NCBI RefSeq assembly: GCF_000321225.1
Contig: NW_004450467.1
Location: forward strand, 1,426,654 to 1,490,653
Reading direction: 5' to 3'
Length of the DNA stretch: 64,000 bases
Source: Odobenus rosmarus divergens
Lineage: Eukaryota > Chordata > Mammalia > Carnivora > Odobenidae
Shown one piece after another: positions 25,851-37,853 of this stretch. How positions within the stretch are numbered: position 1 is the first letter of the stretch; every line of letters starts with the position of its first letter. Under the pieces are notes generated by a model. The model had not been told where the DNA came from. It saw only the letters and a list, made by a program, of their open reading frames with translations, and ran no database searches. A program made the translations under genes and the position numbers.

Positions 25851-26760
25851 GTTTAAAGGCTAAAAGAGGCCTCTGGTTCAACAGACATTTTGTACTGAAG
25901 CATTCTTGTTTTTTAAGCTAGAAAATTAAGATATAGGAATTATTATAGTGCTTATAATGCAGCTAAGTTTTATATTAAGTATATTTTGAATCTACAAATA
26001 AATGAATAAATGAATGAGCAAATGCATGCCTGCATGCTTTATATAACGATGATCTAGTACCCTGAAAGAGCAGTTTCTTACACCTAGTTTAAGAATCTGC
26101 CTCAAGTTTTTTGTCTTAAATGTTTTAGACCTCTTCATTTGGTTCTCGGTACCAAGGGAAATTCTCTGGTAGCTAAAAGTATCTCAAGGAATCAGCTTGC
26201 TAGAGACTAGATTATTTTTATTAAATATACAGCCTTGGAATCAACTGGTAAAACCACATTTTACTCCCATTTTGAAGAAGAAAGGCATTTATACAACCCC
26301 AAAATTCAGGAGGCATATAAAAGAGCAAGAATAAGCAACAGAGGGGAGAATTTTTCATACTCTTCATTTTCCCTAATCCTGTTGGACAGAAGACAAGGCT
26401 TGGTTGAAGGACAAGAAACTTGCAAAACAAGACTAATTGTATAAGTAGACATGCCCATATGAAAATGGACCTACAACACTTAAAAACTGCAGCTAAAAAT
26501 TAAGGACGTTCAGAATAGACACTGATACAAATTAATGACATAACATGAATACAAAGAGATTTATATTTAATAAGCATAATACAAAAAATGTTAATACATA
26601 AATAGGTATAAAAGATGCTTTCAAACCTTGAGAAATTATTTTGGATACATCAGAAAAGGAAAAAAGAGAGAGCAGATGCAGTTTACTCACTCTGTTGATT
26701 AAAAGGTAGGGCAGGATTATTACCTCCCATACTTTTAAATACCCCATCAGCTTTTTCTGG
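25851..26760. other. Unassigned intronic sequence
   Basis: Nothing recognised. TGAATAAATGAATGAGC near 26000 is a small low-complexity patch. Confidence 0.45.
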
Positions 26761-26764
26761 CAAC

Positions 26765-27085
26765 CATATACTACAATTAGCTCACATGGAATTCAATGTT
26801 AACCACAATTTCTAAGTCTTCTTTCATACTTAAGACATATGCTAAGCCATCTATTCACCAATCTGTACCTGAGACAATGTTTTTTATTTAGGAAAAACAG
26901 CAATGTAGAGCTTTCTATTTATACCTATCAAACTTTATCTTGTTAAATTCAGTCAACTGCTTTTATTCTGTTAGAATATTTTTTGGATCTCAATTCTGTA
27001 ACTGTGATACATTTACTAATGCTATTAGTTTTTTTTCATCTGTAGATTTGCTGAGCATATGTATATGTTTAACTAGGGCATGGAA
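26765..27085 (-). mobile_element. CR1/L3-type LINE remnant, antisense
   Basis: ACTTTATCTTGTTAAATTCA, GGATCTCAATTCTGTAACTG, TTTTTTTCATCTGTAGATTT and GGCATGGAATAGGACAACC follow, in order, the reverse complement of a CR1/L3 reverse transcriptase region as I remember it. These are among the oldest LINE copies in mammals. The identity rests on ordered motif agreement, not an alignment. Confidence 0.65.
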
Positions 27086-27255
27086 TAGGACAACCAAGGA
27101 GGATAACTAAAGCACTCTACTTTTAAAGATCAGATTCTCCATATAGAATACATGATAAGGTATACTACATTCAGATTCTTGAACATTATCTCTAAATAAA
27201 CATACATCTTTTTCTAAATATCTTCATATTATTTTCAAGTCATTATAGCAATTTT

Positions 27256-27446
27256 CTTTTTAAACATTTATTTATTTTAGAGAGAGAGTGGGGGGGGATG
27301 GGGCAAAGGGAGAGGCAGAGGGAAACAAGAAAACTCTGTGCTGAGCACGGAGCCGGATTCAGGGCTCAATCCCACAACTCTGAGATCACAACCTGAGCCA
27401 AAACCAAGAGTCAGACACTCAAACGACTTTGCCACCCAGGTGCCCC
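27256..27446 (-). mobile_element. CanSINE, antisense
   Basis: The T-rich tail end comes first, then AGAGAGAGAGTGGGG and GCTGAGCACGGAGCC, and it ends at the head complement GCCACCCAGGTGCCCC. An older copy; target duplications are not clear. Confidence 0.93.
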
Positions 27447-27649
27447 TGTAAGAGTAATTAAAGAAGTTATTTAATATTTATTTTGCTGCTAAAAATACAT
27501 TTTTTAAGAAGCCCAAAGCACTCACTAATTGTATAATAAGGGCTATGGATAATAAATGCTGATGGCGGCCACAGGGTTATTGTAGTTATAGACCCATAAG
27601 CCTCTAGTCACAGCACTCACTAATACATCTTTTACTCAGCACTTTGATC

Positions 27650-28216
27650 CTACCCCCTTTTACACACATTCTTTTCATAATTTTGTCCCCCTTGAGTAGG
27701 GACAGGTCTGTAAATACGTCAAATTTTACTCCCAAGATTAAGTTATGTTATATGATAAAGACAAAGGAATTTTGTGATATAATTTTGAGTGAGTCGAAAG
27801 AGAGATTATTTTAATTATTCTTAATTGGGCAAGAGTTATTCAAAATAGACTGGAATTCAAATACAGAAGAGATTCTCCTGCTAGCTCTGAAGAACTAATC
27901 CTTTACGTTCTAAAAGAACTATATGGCTAGAACCTGGACAGCTCCCCTAAGAGCTGAGAGTGACCTCTGGCTGACAGCAAGAAAACAGGGTCCTCAGTCC
28001 TACAACCACAAGAAAGTAAGTTCGGCTAATAACTTGAATGGGCTTTGAAGAAGACCCCAAACTCCTGGTAAGACCACAACCCCAGGTAATACTCTTGAGA
28101 CCTGATGAGACCCTGGGCAGAGGACCCACCTACAGAAACTGAGATCATAAATTTTTATTGTTATAAACTATTACCTTTGTGGTAATTTATTATGCAGCAA
28201 TACAAAATTAATACAG
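27650..28216 (+). mobile_element. MLT1-type MaLR solo LTR
   Basis: CCCCCTTGAGTAGGGACAGG, AGATTAAGTTATGTTATATG, GAGAGTGACCTCTGGCTGAC and CAGAGGACCCACCTACAGAA keep MLT1 order. The 3' end has ATCATAAATTTTTATTG (polyadenylation region) and GCAGCAATACAAAATTAATA. Sense to the window, so antisense to GPR158. Confidence 0.78.
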
Positions 28217-29649
28217 TATATAAGAAATAAGACAGTCATTTTGGCCCTGCCACCAAACAATGTATCTGGTAATTTATTGCACAAAGCTAAATCAAGATAC
28301 ACTGAAAGCTATAAGGGAACCTGGGAGAAAAACAAAATTCAGCTATCACTGTTAAAATTATCTGCAGGGAGCAGTACTGAATTACTGTTGCTCTCAATAA
28401 AAGAGCTATTTGCAGAGAGACAGAGACACAGAGACAGAGGGGGAGAAAAAATGAATATGAATCATTCACACAACTGGAGAGGCTGATGAAAACAGCATCC
28501 AGGAATAGCAGGAGTCCAGACCCATAGAACACTTGATGTCATTACAAAACCTGCAGCAAGAATTTCCAGGAAGTAACAGACTCAGCAGGACTACACCTAA
28601 GACTTTCTATGTTGATTTTAAGGACTAAGCATTAAAGTAGTTGTGCCTCCAAATTAGCTAACTCTCTCAAAAAAGTAGGTTTATAATTTATCTAGTAGTT
28701 AGATATTTTTAAAAGAGGAGAAAGTCAGTTTGCTAACACCTTTAGAAATAATCAGTAATCACATTATACCAATACACTTTCAAAAGCATTTTTAGTCTCT
28801 AGACAATCACAACACTCAACTGCTTTCTAACAAAAACAGCAAAGTATTCTGAATCTAGATCTTTAAAATGTTGTGCTTTTCCCACTGCCCTTCTTGAAAT
28901 TCCTTGTTTCATTGTATATAATGTAATGCAATAATATCAATGCAATAATAGTATTAGAAGTAGAATTTATTTTTTCACTTCTAAACTATTCATTATTTTA
29001 TAATTTACTGAATTCCGATGAACTTACTCTTTTATGAGGCTTTCAGAACTTTGATTCAGTGACTGCCAAAATATCTAAAGAAATTTACCAACTATCCAAA
29101 AAAATAAGCAAACCAAAATTCCTTAGTAACAATACTATTTTAAATCTAAACAGTTATGTTTTTGTCAAGACATGAGAAGCTTTGCTCTTCAGGATCTGCT
29201 ACATTACACAGTATTTTTAAAAACCCATTTTTAGAGTCAATATTGGTTTACATGGTTTTCTAAATCAATTTGTTGTGTTTTACCATAAAGAAAAACACTT
29301 TTGTCAAGGCATCTTTGTGGATGTCTCAACAGAATAAAATAACTAACTTGCATAGGCAGCCTTGGTTTTTAGTGTTTTATAAATACAACAAAGAGCCAAA
29401 GCCCAAAATACAGGTGGCAGCATTAATCTTTAAAAAATACCATGTTCCTTAGTCCTTAGCCACAGAAGTTCTCTTTCATAATCCAAAAGTGAATGGCATA
29501 CAATAGTCAAAGCTCTTGGATCCATACACACATTATCCTTCCATTGGAAAAAGCAAGCTAAATGCTAATTAGACTTGAGACAATCATTTGTAAATATCAA
29601 GAACAGAACTTTATGGTTTCTACAGTTTTACCTCTGATGGACTGGGTGT
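28217..29649. other. Unique intronic sequence
   Basis: No repeat named apart from a short AG-rich patch near 28415. Frames of about 80 codons at 28241-28532 on both strands carry no motif. Confidence 0.5.
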
Positions 29650-30027
29650 TTTGTTGTTGTTGTTTAGAGATCAGGAAACACTGACCTGATGGAGAGCGGA
29701 TATTCATCTAGCAGCTCTACTGCAGATATTCTACCGACCCTCTCATGTCCTTTCACGCAGGTGTGTGAAGGAGACCCTCTTACAGAAAAGAGATTATGGC
29801 TTCCCTGGGTGTGGCCTGAGCCCTTAGTCCTGGATGCTGGTCTTCAGTGTTGCTTTGTACTTCCCTGTGATCTCCTTGGGTAACGGCACAGGACCTGGCA
29901 CCAGACCCGGGTCCACCTCACAGATGTACTCCTACAGGCAGTACTTTTAGGGGTCAAAGTGGGCCGGGTGAGAAAGCTGCTTTTTCTCCTGCTGCTCTTC
30001 CTAGAGGATTTCCTCGTTCTTCCCCAA
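29650..30027 (-). pseudogene. MRPS25: Processed pseudogene of mitochondrial ribosomal protein S25, 5'-truncated
   Basis: Minus-strand translation ending at a TAA at 29824-29826 gives blocks EEQQEKKQLSHPAHFDP, EYICEV and VPLPKEITGKYKA, recognisable as the C-terminal third of MRPS25, a small-subunit protein of the mitochondrial ribosome. About 67 codons survive. Three in-frame stops (30001-30003, 29947-29949, 29932-29934) and a one-codon deletion show that it is dead. All three stops sit where the functional protein has arginine, so CpG decay of CGN codons is the likely cause. There are no introns. Downstream comes a presumed 3' UTR and then, at 29650-29667, a T/G-rich run that reads as a decayed poly-A tail on the minus strand. 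The 5' end breaks off near 30027. I see no clear target-site duplication. Family identity is from memory of MRPS25; it is unrelated to GPR158. Confidence 0.85.
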
Positions 30028-30214
30028 TTAATTTTATACATAATTACTAAATTGGCAAAAAGCAGTGGGCAACATTCAGTTTGCTTATTTTGTCCCAAGG
30101 CAAATTTCATAATTTTCTATCAAAAGGAAAACTCCTCTTTCTCAGTTATCCTATCAACAATTCAAAGCCACTTTATACATCATTAATTACAGCATAGCCC
30201 AGAAACTATCTATC

Positions 30215-30217
<3 letters not shown>

Positions 30218-30258
<41 letters not shown>
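30218..30258. repeat. (CA)n microsatellite
   Basis: About 20 uninterrupted CA units, the longest pure dinucleotide array of the window and probably polymorphic. Confidence 0.97.
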
Positions 30259-30259
<1 letters not shown>

Positions 30260-30260
30260 C

Positions 30261-32615
30261 ATATCCCTGACTGACACTGGGGACAAAGGCTTTCCATGAG
30301 GTTAAGGGGGCTCATTCCACCATCTTTATTAAAGAACTGGCTCTCAAAAAATAGATCAATTTAGAGCAGAATTGTCATCAGGAGAGACATGGCTGTGTAC
30401 CAAGGGTAGCCCTGCCTGCTTTTAATAGGCAAGACTGAAGCAAAAAATAAATAAGAAAAAAAACCTTGTATTTAAAAAAAAATTCAAAATAATTTTGGTG
30501 TATCTTTCAATAATAATGCCTAATTTAATGTCAAAATAGCTACTATAAACATTTCATAACTTTCATCCATATCTGATATACTTCTTCAATGTTTTCAAGA
30601 TTTATAATTGATTTCATAATCAGTATCATCTCCCACTCTGCTCAATATTTCTTAAAAATTATAAAAGTTAACACCTGTTATTCACATTTCAAATATAATT
30701 TCCAAAATCTCAGGAGAGAGGATAGTCAAAGTGGGAACTAATTAAACTGCACTTTTGTCTACTCTTTAAAAAGTTCCATGACAGGAGTTTAGTAAGCAAT
30801 CTTTTTAAATGTTTGGTTTTCTTTTTTTAAGAATTTTGCCACAACCTTGGAAATTATCAATGTTGTCACAAACCAAGATTGAGAATCACAGTCTTACACC
30901 CACCCAACCCACACAAACATTCATACACACAATGGAACTAGAATTCAATTTCAGCTGAAGAATGGGTTATATACCAGAAATAGATCAATAGGTTACTATA
31001 AATGGTTTTCTTTTGTTTTCTTTTTTTAATCCTTTCTGCCTCTTCTCTGAACACTCTAACCATAGATACCATGGTCCTATGACTCACTCAGAGGACTCAC
31101 TGACAGGAGCCCTAGCCTGAGCCAGGAGCCACCCCTGAAGACCTGACCTAGGATGGGCCTCTTCAGTGTGTCCCTGAGACAGGTCATTTGGTGAACAACT
31201 GTACCAATTACCCTCTTGGGCTCCTCTTTTACTTCCCTTTCCATTGAATTAGCATTCCTTTTGGATATCTTCATGAACAAAGATGCTTTTAAACACATTT
31301 GCATGTCCTTCTCCAAGAGCAATTACAGAACTAGTAGTTCAGAGAAAGTCTAGTTTAGAAATAAAAATTCTAAAGCAATGACTAAAAGGTAATGCCCAAG
31401 GACCGGTAAATGTTATTTCAAAGTTTGCGGAGAACTATAGCATTAATGAATCAAAGTGACCACAGCAGGCCCAGAATCATTTGCGGTGCCAAAATAAACA
31501 TGCATCTCTGGATAAGTAAACCAAAAACCCAAGAGAATGAAGGTTAAATGCAGAAGTACTAACTTCAAGAACCAAAAACACCTAGGGTACAAAGAGGTAA
31601 GAATCCCAAGATGATGACTATCTCCACTGTCAGGAGCATCAAACCTTCTTCATGATAACTGTTGTTCATGACTCTCCAACATTTATCCAGAATGGTGTTA
31701 GGGTCAAAGGCATCCCTGTTCTTCAAGCCTCTTACTATATCATGGCTGAGGACTAAGCTATCTAGCATGCCTGCAGCTGAGCCTGAGATGTGGAATGAGA
31801 ACTCAGATCTGCTTTTAGATCCGTACCTCGCCCACTGCGCAGAGCAGCTGACGGAATACAAAGTAGCAAACAACAGCAGATACTTCCAGATTCCTCTAAA
31901 TTTCTATATACCTTCCCTGATCTTGCTGGATGTCACTTTCTGCATTCTAAGATATGAATTATATCCACATAAGCATCACTTATAGCGTTTTTAACTTTTT
32001 GCATGTATACTGTACTCCTATCTTAAAAGCTGGTGGGCAGAAAAAGATCATACAAAGAAGATGCATCAGCTCCTACTCTAGGTTATCTCTGGTTTTGCTT
32101 GACAAATGGGGCACAGAGTCCTAGGAAATGACTGAAGAATATAAAAAGAGATACTATGACTACCAAATACACGAAGGTTGAAAGAGTAATGATAATAGCA
32201 GAGTGGTGTAATCCACCACAGGAGCCTTTTGATTATGAGCTAAGCAAGGGTAGTTACTTATTTTCTTTAACCCAGATAATTAAAAAAACGAAATGTCCAT
32301 GAACATATGGACAGAAAGGATGACTGCTGTTCTAAGTATATGGGGCAAGGTTCAAACTGTTGAGACTCAGGATTGGAAAATTAGGCCTCCAAAAGCCTGG
32401 AAACATCTACTACCCATCAGTTCTCTCCCAACAGTATTTAGCATTTCCTGTCTCCTTTCTTCCTACTTCACTTGCTATAGTCATGTAGAAACAAGGGAAT
32501 AAATAATTATTTTGTCTTCTATATATAAACATTTATGCTAAACATAAAGGACCCATAAAGGAAACCCTCAAGTCACTTAATCTTACCGGAGATGGAGGAT
32601 TCGTAAGTTCAAAGA
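30261..32615. other. Unassigned intronic sequence with overlapping open frames
   Basis: The stretch 31565-31985 is open on both strands (102 codons minus, 107 codons plus) and keeps several CpGs, for example in CCGTACCTCGCCCACTGCGC. I could not relate either frame to a protein family. The remainder is unremarkable AT-rich sequence. Confidence 0.4.
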
Positions 32616-32619
32616 TCCA

Positions 32620-33560
32620 TTAAATAATTTATTGATTACCCATTTTGTGTCAAGCAACATATCCCTGACTGGCACTGGGGACACATTAATGAACAAGTAA
32701 TGTAATCCAGTTAGAAGAGCATGATATAATAGGGACTATAGACACAATTAAATAAAAGTTCATGTGCTATGAAAAATACTCAGTGCTATGAGAACTTATA
32801 TTAAGGAGATCTCCCTTTGGTATCAAAAAATGTTTTCCCAGAGCAGGTGATATTTAACCTGGTTTTAAAAAATGAGTAGACATCAGGCAGAGGAGACACA
32901 GGATCAGACGCACTCAATTATGTTTAACTGACTCATTTTGCTGAAGAACATCACGCGAGGGGTATGTAATTTCGGAAAAGCTTTACAAAACAGATCCATT
33001 TAAGATGAGCTCTGAAACACATATAGTAATTTACAAGCAGAATGCATGCTTAAAGACAAAACTGAGTGGCATAATATAGAAAACTCTTTCCATTTTAGAG
33101 CAAAATATAGCTTGCTTCTATTGATGATCAATGAAGTAACAGGGTTTGAACTGGGCTTTGAAGAATTAGCAAACTTAATAAGGGTAAAATAAAATTCAAG
33201 ACACAGTAAACACAGTAAGTACAGAGCTAGAAAAGGAATTTTTATGACACGTGAAAGACTGTATGGTTTGAGAAGTTCCTGGAAGGGAGGTTAGTCAGCT
33301 AAATCAACTAAAATCAACGTAGATGGCTTGAGGGCCACAATGACATTACACTTGATCTAACAGCAATAAGAACTCATTGTCTGCTGCTGTCTTCTGTCTC
33401 AACTTCAGTTTTGTGAACTATGTCTAAGACCTGTCACATTACAAAAGCTATGAATTCCAGATCTGGTATGGGAATGGATATGGCCAGGAATTGGGCATCT
33501 CATTGAGCACCAAGGTAAGTACCAAGGCTAAATTCTGGGAGTTACAATGAGGAACAATGT
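32620..33560 (-). mobile_element. L2 LINE fragments, antisense
   Basis: ATCCCTGACTGGCACTGGGG, GAGCAGGTGATATTTAACCT and CATCAGGCAGAGGAGACACA are antisense L2 3' text. From about 33110 a second block (GGGCTTTGAAGAATTAGC, GAGAAGTTCCTGGAAGGG) looks like further L2. The right part is less sure. Confidence 0.6.
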
Positions 33561-33598
33561 GCAGACCCACTGCATTTATTTCTATTTGGGTGAGTCTT

Positions 33599-33778
33599 TT
33601 TTTAAAGATTTTATTTATTTATTTGAGAGACAGAGTGCAAGCAGGGCGAGGAGAGGCAGAAGGAGAAGCAGACTCCCCTGCTGAGCAGGGAGCCTGACAC
33701 CAGGCTCCATCCCAGGACCCTGGGATCACGACTTGAGCCAAAGGCAGATGGTAAACGACGGAGCCACCCAGGCACACA
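33599..33778 (-). mobile_element. CanSINE, antisense (left copy of a nested pair)
   Basis: A complete copy from T-rich tail to head complement GAGCCACCCAGGCAC. It lies at the tail junction of the right-hand SINE, with AGTCTTTTTTT on both sides. Confidence 0.95.
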
Positions 33779-33782
33779 GTCT

Positions 33783-33982
33783 TTTTTTTTTTAAGATTTA
33801 TTTATTTGAGAGAGAGAGTGAGAGTGGGGATAGGGGTCAAGGGAGAGGGAGAGAGAGAGAATCTTAGGCAGGCTCCATGCTCAGCACAGAGCCAGATGCA
33901 GGGCTCAATCCCATGATCCTGAGATCATGACCCGAGCCAAAATCAAGAGTTGGACACTTAACCAACTGAGCCAACCAGGCAC
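33783..33982 (-). mobile_element. CanSINE, antisense (right copy of a nested pair)
   Basis: Complete copy of another subtype ending GAGCCAACCAGGCACC. Outer direct repeats at 33582-33598 and 33983-33999 (17 bp, one mismatch) belong to this first insertion. Confidence 0.95.
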
Positions 33983-33999
33983 CTATTTGGATGAGTCTT

Positions 34000-35325
34000 A
34001 AAACTCCTTTCATGATGCATAATTTCTGAGATTCCCTGTATATGACAGTAATCTCTGCTAATTCAGGTTTCATTGATTAAAAATACAGTAAAGAGAAAGA
34101 ACATACAAAAGTTATTGAGTTAAAATAAATAATTTTTCTTCTGCAAATTAGTATAGTATTAACCTTAATTAAAATAAAATCCAACCTATATCTAAAACAT
34201 TTCAAATCAAATAAAGGAAAGGATTATCTGAAGAGACAAAGTGGGCAATAACTAATCCAAAAATCAGCCTCAAAGTTTTTGCTAACATTTAGTTCTAGTA
34301 AGTTATGCTTTTTTCCTATTAACTCTTTCTATATACCTCATTCATTTATCTATAAGTAAAGACAAAGAAGATTTAAGAATTATATGGAGAAATCTTAATC
34401 TCAATCCAGCTTTCCCCAAGGAATTTAATCATTCAGAAAATACTGAGGTTATCTGTTTGTATAACTTAGTTTATATTTTTAGATTTTAAAAAAGTATATG
34501 ATTTTAACTCACGGCTTCATACTGCCATGAAATTAATGGCCACCTTTCTACCGCCCGGAGTTTGAAATTTTATTTTATTTCAGTATCCAGTGCCTTCCAT
34601 GAAGCTTCTGAGACAGCTTAATGAAATAAAGATTCACCAGGTCTATTGCCAATATTTGTCTACATCTGTGGATTAATTACTCTAAGTGTGGCCTCGGTTG
34701 CATTATTCTATCAACAGCTGCTGCCTCCTGTTTCGGGTTTCCCTACAAATTCCACAAATCCATATGACAACTGAAAGGTCCTTTAAATTGGTCATTTTCT
34801 TGGGAAACTGACATGTTTAGTTTGTATAAACATTTCATTCATTCAAGACATTAACTTAGTCATTCAGCCAATATTTGGTAAATACATACCAAAGATTGGT
34901 TCTCAACAATTTCCTAAAACACTTAAAAATGACTCCACTGAGATGTCTTACCTAATGGGCCTAGCTATAGAAAAATGTGTTTGAATTGTCCAACAACTAT
35001 CCAAGTGACATAAGAATTGTACCAAATTCAAATATTCGTTGAACATTCTAAGTTTACTGAAGTACAGAAAACCATATAACAAAATAAGGAAGCGGAGAAG
35101 AGTTATCTTATTCTTATGAAAGTGCAAATTCAGCACTGGATAATAACTGAGTTAAAAGTTACACAGGGAAAACAAAAAGTCCAGAAATTTACTTAGCACA
35201 AAAAGTAGCTAACACCCAAATATTATTTTCAGAATTCAGTCACTTTTCCTACCTTTATTGAAAATATGAGGAATTCATTTAAAGGAAAAAGTTTACTTAA
35301 CCTCTTAACTACCAAAGGAATGTTA
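34000..35325. other. Unique intronic sequence, possible conserved element at 34500-34800
   Basis: No repeat recognised. The block 34500-34800 has higher complexity, with TCAACAGCTGCTGCC (E-box), TGGATTAATTACTC and TGGCCTCGGTTGCATTATT. It could be a regulatory element, but nothing here proves conservation. Confidence 0.4.
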
Positions 35326-35338
35326 AAAAAAAATTGAG

Positions 35339-35539
35339 GGGCACCTGGGTGATGCAGTCAAATAAGCTTCCAACTCTTGGTTTTGGCTCAGGTCATGATC
35401 TCAGGGTCCTGGGATTGAGCCCTGGGGCTCTATGCTCAGCGTGGAGTCGGCTTGAGATTTTTCTCTCCCTCTCCCTTTGCCCCTCCCCCTCATTCTCTCT
35501 CTCTCTCCTTCTCTCTCAAATAAATAAATAAATCTTTTT
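35339..35539 (+). mobile_element. CanSINE
   Basis: Head GGGCACCTGGGTGATGCAG, CT-rich body, (AAATA)n tail. Perfect 11-bp target duplication AAAAAATTGAG at 35328-35338 and 35540-35550. Confidence 0.95.
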
Positions 35540-36429
35540 AAAAAATTGAGAATGTTAGTCAAAATCAGTTGGGTGTCAATCATTTATCAATTTACTTATT
35601 TTCTGGTGAGAATGTTTAAGATCTACATTCAGCAACTTTCAGTGTACAATGACTGTTATTAACTATAGTCACCATGCTGTATATTAATTAGAACATTGTT
35701 CTTATAAAACTTTGTACCCTTTGTCCTGCACATTCCCATTTCTCTCTCCCTCTCAAACTCTGGCAACCACCACACTATTATCTGTTTCTATGAAACTGGT
35801 TTTGTTTTGTTTTTTAGATTCCATATACAAGCGATACCATACAAGTATTTGTCTTTCTTCTCTCTATTATTTCACTTAGCATAATGCCATCCAGATTCAT
35901 TCATGTTGTCCCAAATGAGAGGATTTCCTTCTTTATTATGGCTAAATAATATTCCATTGTATATACCACATTTTTTAATCCAACTATCCATTGAAGAATA
36001 TTTAGGTTGTTTCCATATCTTTGCTACTATGAATAATGTTGCAGTGAAGGTAAGAGTGCAGTATCACTTCAAGATACTGACTTCATTTCCTATGGTTATT
36101 TACCCTAGAGTGGGATTGCTGGATCATACAGTAGTTGTATTTTTAATTTTTTGAAGAACCACTACATTGTTTCCCATAACGGCTGTACAATTTACATTCC
36201 CACCTACAGTGCATAACAATTCCCTTTCCTCCACATCCTTCCCAATACTTGTAATCTCTTGACTTTTTCTAAATAATAGCCATCCTAACACATGTAAGAA
36301 GATATCTCAAAGTGGTTTTGATTTTCATTTCCCTGATGATTTGAGATGCTGAGCACCCTTTCATGAACCTATTGGCCATTTGGTATATCTTCTTTGGAAA
36401 AATAATATTAATGTCCTTTGTTCATTTTT

Positions 36430-36461
36430 TAATTATGTTATGTTAATCACCATACATTACA
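36430..36461 (-). mobile_element. 32-bp L1 3'-end micro-insertion
   Basis: The old L1 text is interrupted by TTATGTTAATCACCATACAT, the exact 3' terminus of the carnivore L1 family. Perfect 12-bp direct repeats TTGTTCATTTTT at 36418-36429 and 36462-36473 flank it. Confidence 0.88.
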
Positions 36462-37136
36462 TTGTTCATTTTTAAATTGGATGATTTGTTTTTTGCTATT
36501 GAGTTGTATGAGTTCTTTATATAGTTTGGATATTAACCCATTATCAGATACAGGATTTGCTAATATTTTCTTCCATTCTGTAGGTTGTCTTTTAGATTTA
36601 TTGTTTCCTTTGCTGCACAGAAGCTCTTTAGTTTAATTTAGCCCCAACTGTTTAACTTTTGTTGCATGTACTTTTGGTGTCTTACCCAAGAAATCATTGC
36701 AAAGACCAATGTCAAGGAGATTTTTCCCTATGTTTTCTCCTAGGAGTTTTAGGCTCTCAGGTCTTACAATTAAGTCTTTAATTCACTTTGAGTTAATTTT
36801 TATAAATAGTATAAGATAGAGGTTCACTTTCATTCTTTCACATGTGGATATCCAGTTTTCCCAGTATCATTTACTGAAGAGAGCATCTTTCCCCATGTGT
36901 GTTCTTGACACCCTTGTCAAAATTAGTTGACTATATATGAGTGGGTTTATTTCTGGGCTCTCTATTCTGTTCCACTGGTCTACATGACTTTTTAAAATGC
37001 CAGTACCATAATGTCTTGATTACTATAACTTTGTAATACATTTTGAAACCAGGGAAGTGTGATGCCTCCAGCTTTGTTTTCTTTCTCAAAACTGCTTTGT
37101 CTATTCAGGGTCTTCTACGGTTCCATACAAATTTTA

Positions 37137-37419
37137 TTATTGTTATGTTAATCACCATACATAACATCATTAGTTTTTGATGTAGTGTCCCATGATTCAT
37201 TGTTTGCGTGTAACACCCAGAGCTCCAAGCAGAACGTGCCCTCTTTAATACCCATCCCCAGGCTAGCCCATCCCCCCACCCCCCTCCCCTCTAGAACTCT
37301 CAGTTTGTTTTTCAGAGTCCAGTCTCTCATGGTTCGTTTCCCCCTCTGATTTCCCCCCTTCATTCTTCCCCTCCTGCTATCTTTTTTTTTTTAACATATA
37401 ACATATTATTTGTTTCAGA
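37137..37419 (-). mobile_element. 5'-truncated L1 3' UTR, antisense
   Basis: This 283-bp insert consists only of the L1 3' UTR. Perfect 18-bp target duplications (GGTTCCATACAAATTTTA) lie at 37119-37136 and 37420-37437. Hardly any A-tail remains beyond the terminal motif. Confidence 0.95.
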
Positions 37420-37755
37420 GGTTCCATACAAATTTTAAGATATTTTTTTCCATTCCTGTAAAATGTGCCATTGGAATTTTAATAGGGATTGCACTGAATC
37501 TGCACATCACTGGATAGTATGGACATTTTCATAATATTAATTCTTCCAAACCAAGAAAAGGATATTTTCCTAATTATTTGTGTATCCTTCAATTTCATTA
37601 ATCACTGCCTTACAGTTTTCAGTTTACAGGTCATTCACCTCTTTGGTTAAATTTATTCCTAGTCATTTTACTGTTTTTGATGCTATTGTTAATGGGTTGC
37701 TTTCTTAATTTCTCTTCAGATAGTTCATTGTTAGTGTATAGAAATGCAACTGATT

Positions 37756-37853
37756 GGGTGTTACACGCAAACAATGAATCATGGAACACTACATCAAAAA
37801 CTAATGATGTAATGTATGGTGATTAACATAACATAATAAAATAATTAAAAAAA
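37756..37853 (+). mobile_element. 98-bp L1 3' end insertion, sense
   Basis: The last 98 bases of the same L1 family including an A-rich tail, in the opposite orientation to its host L1. Perfect 16-bp target duplications AGAAATGCAACTGATT lie at 37740-37755 and 37854-37869. Confidence 0.95.
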
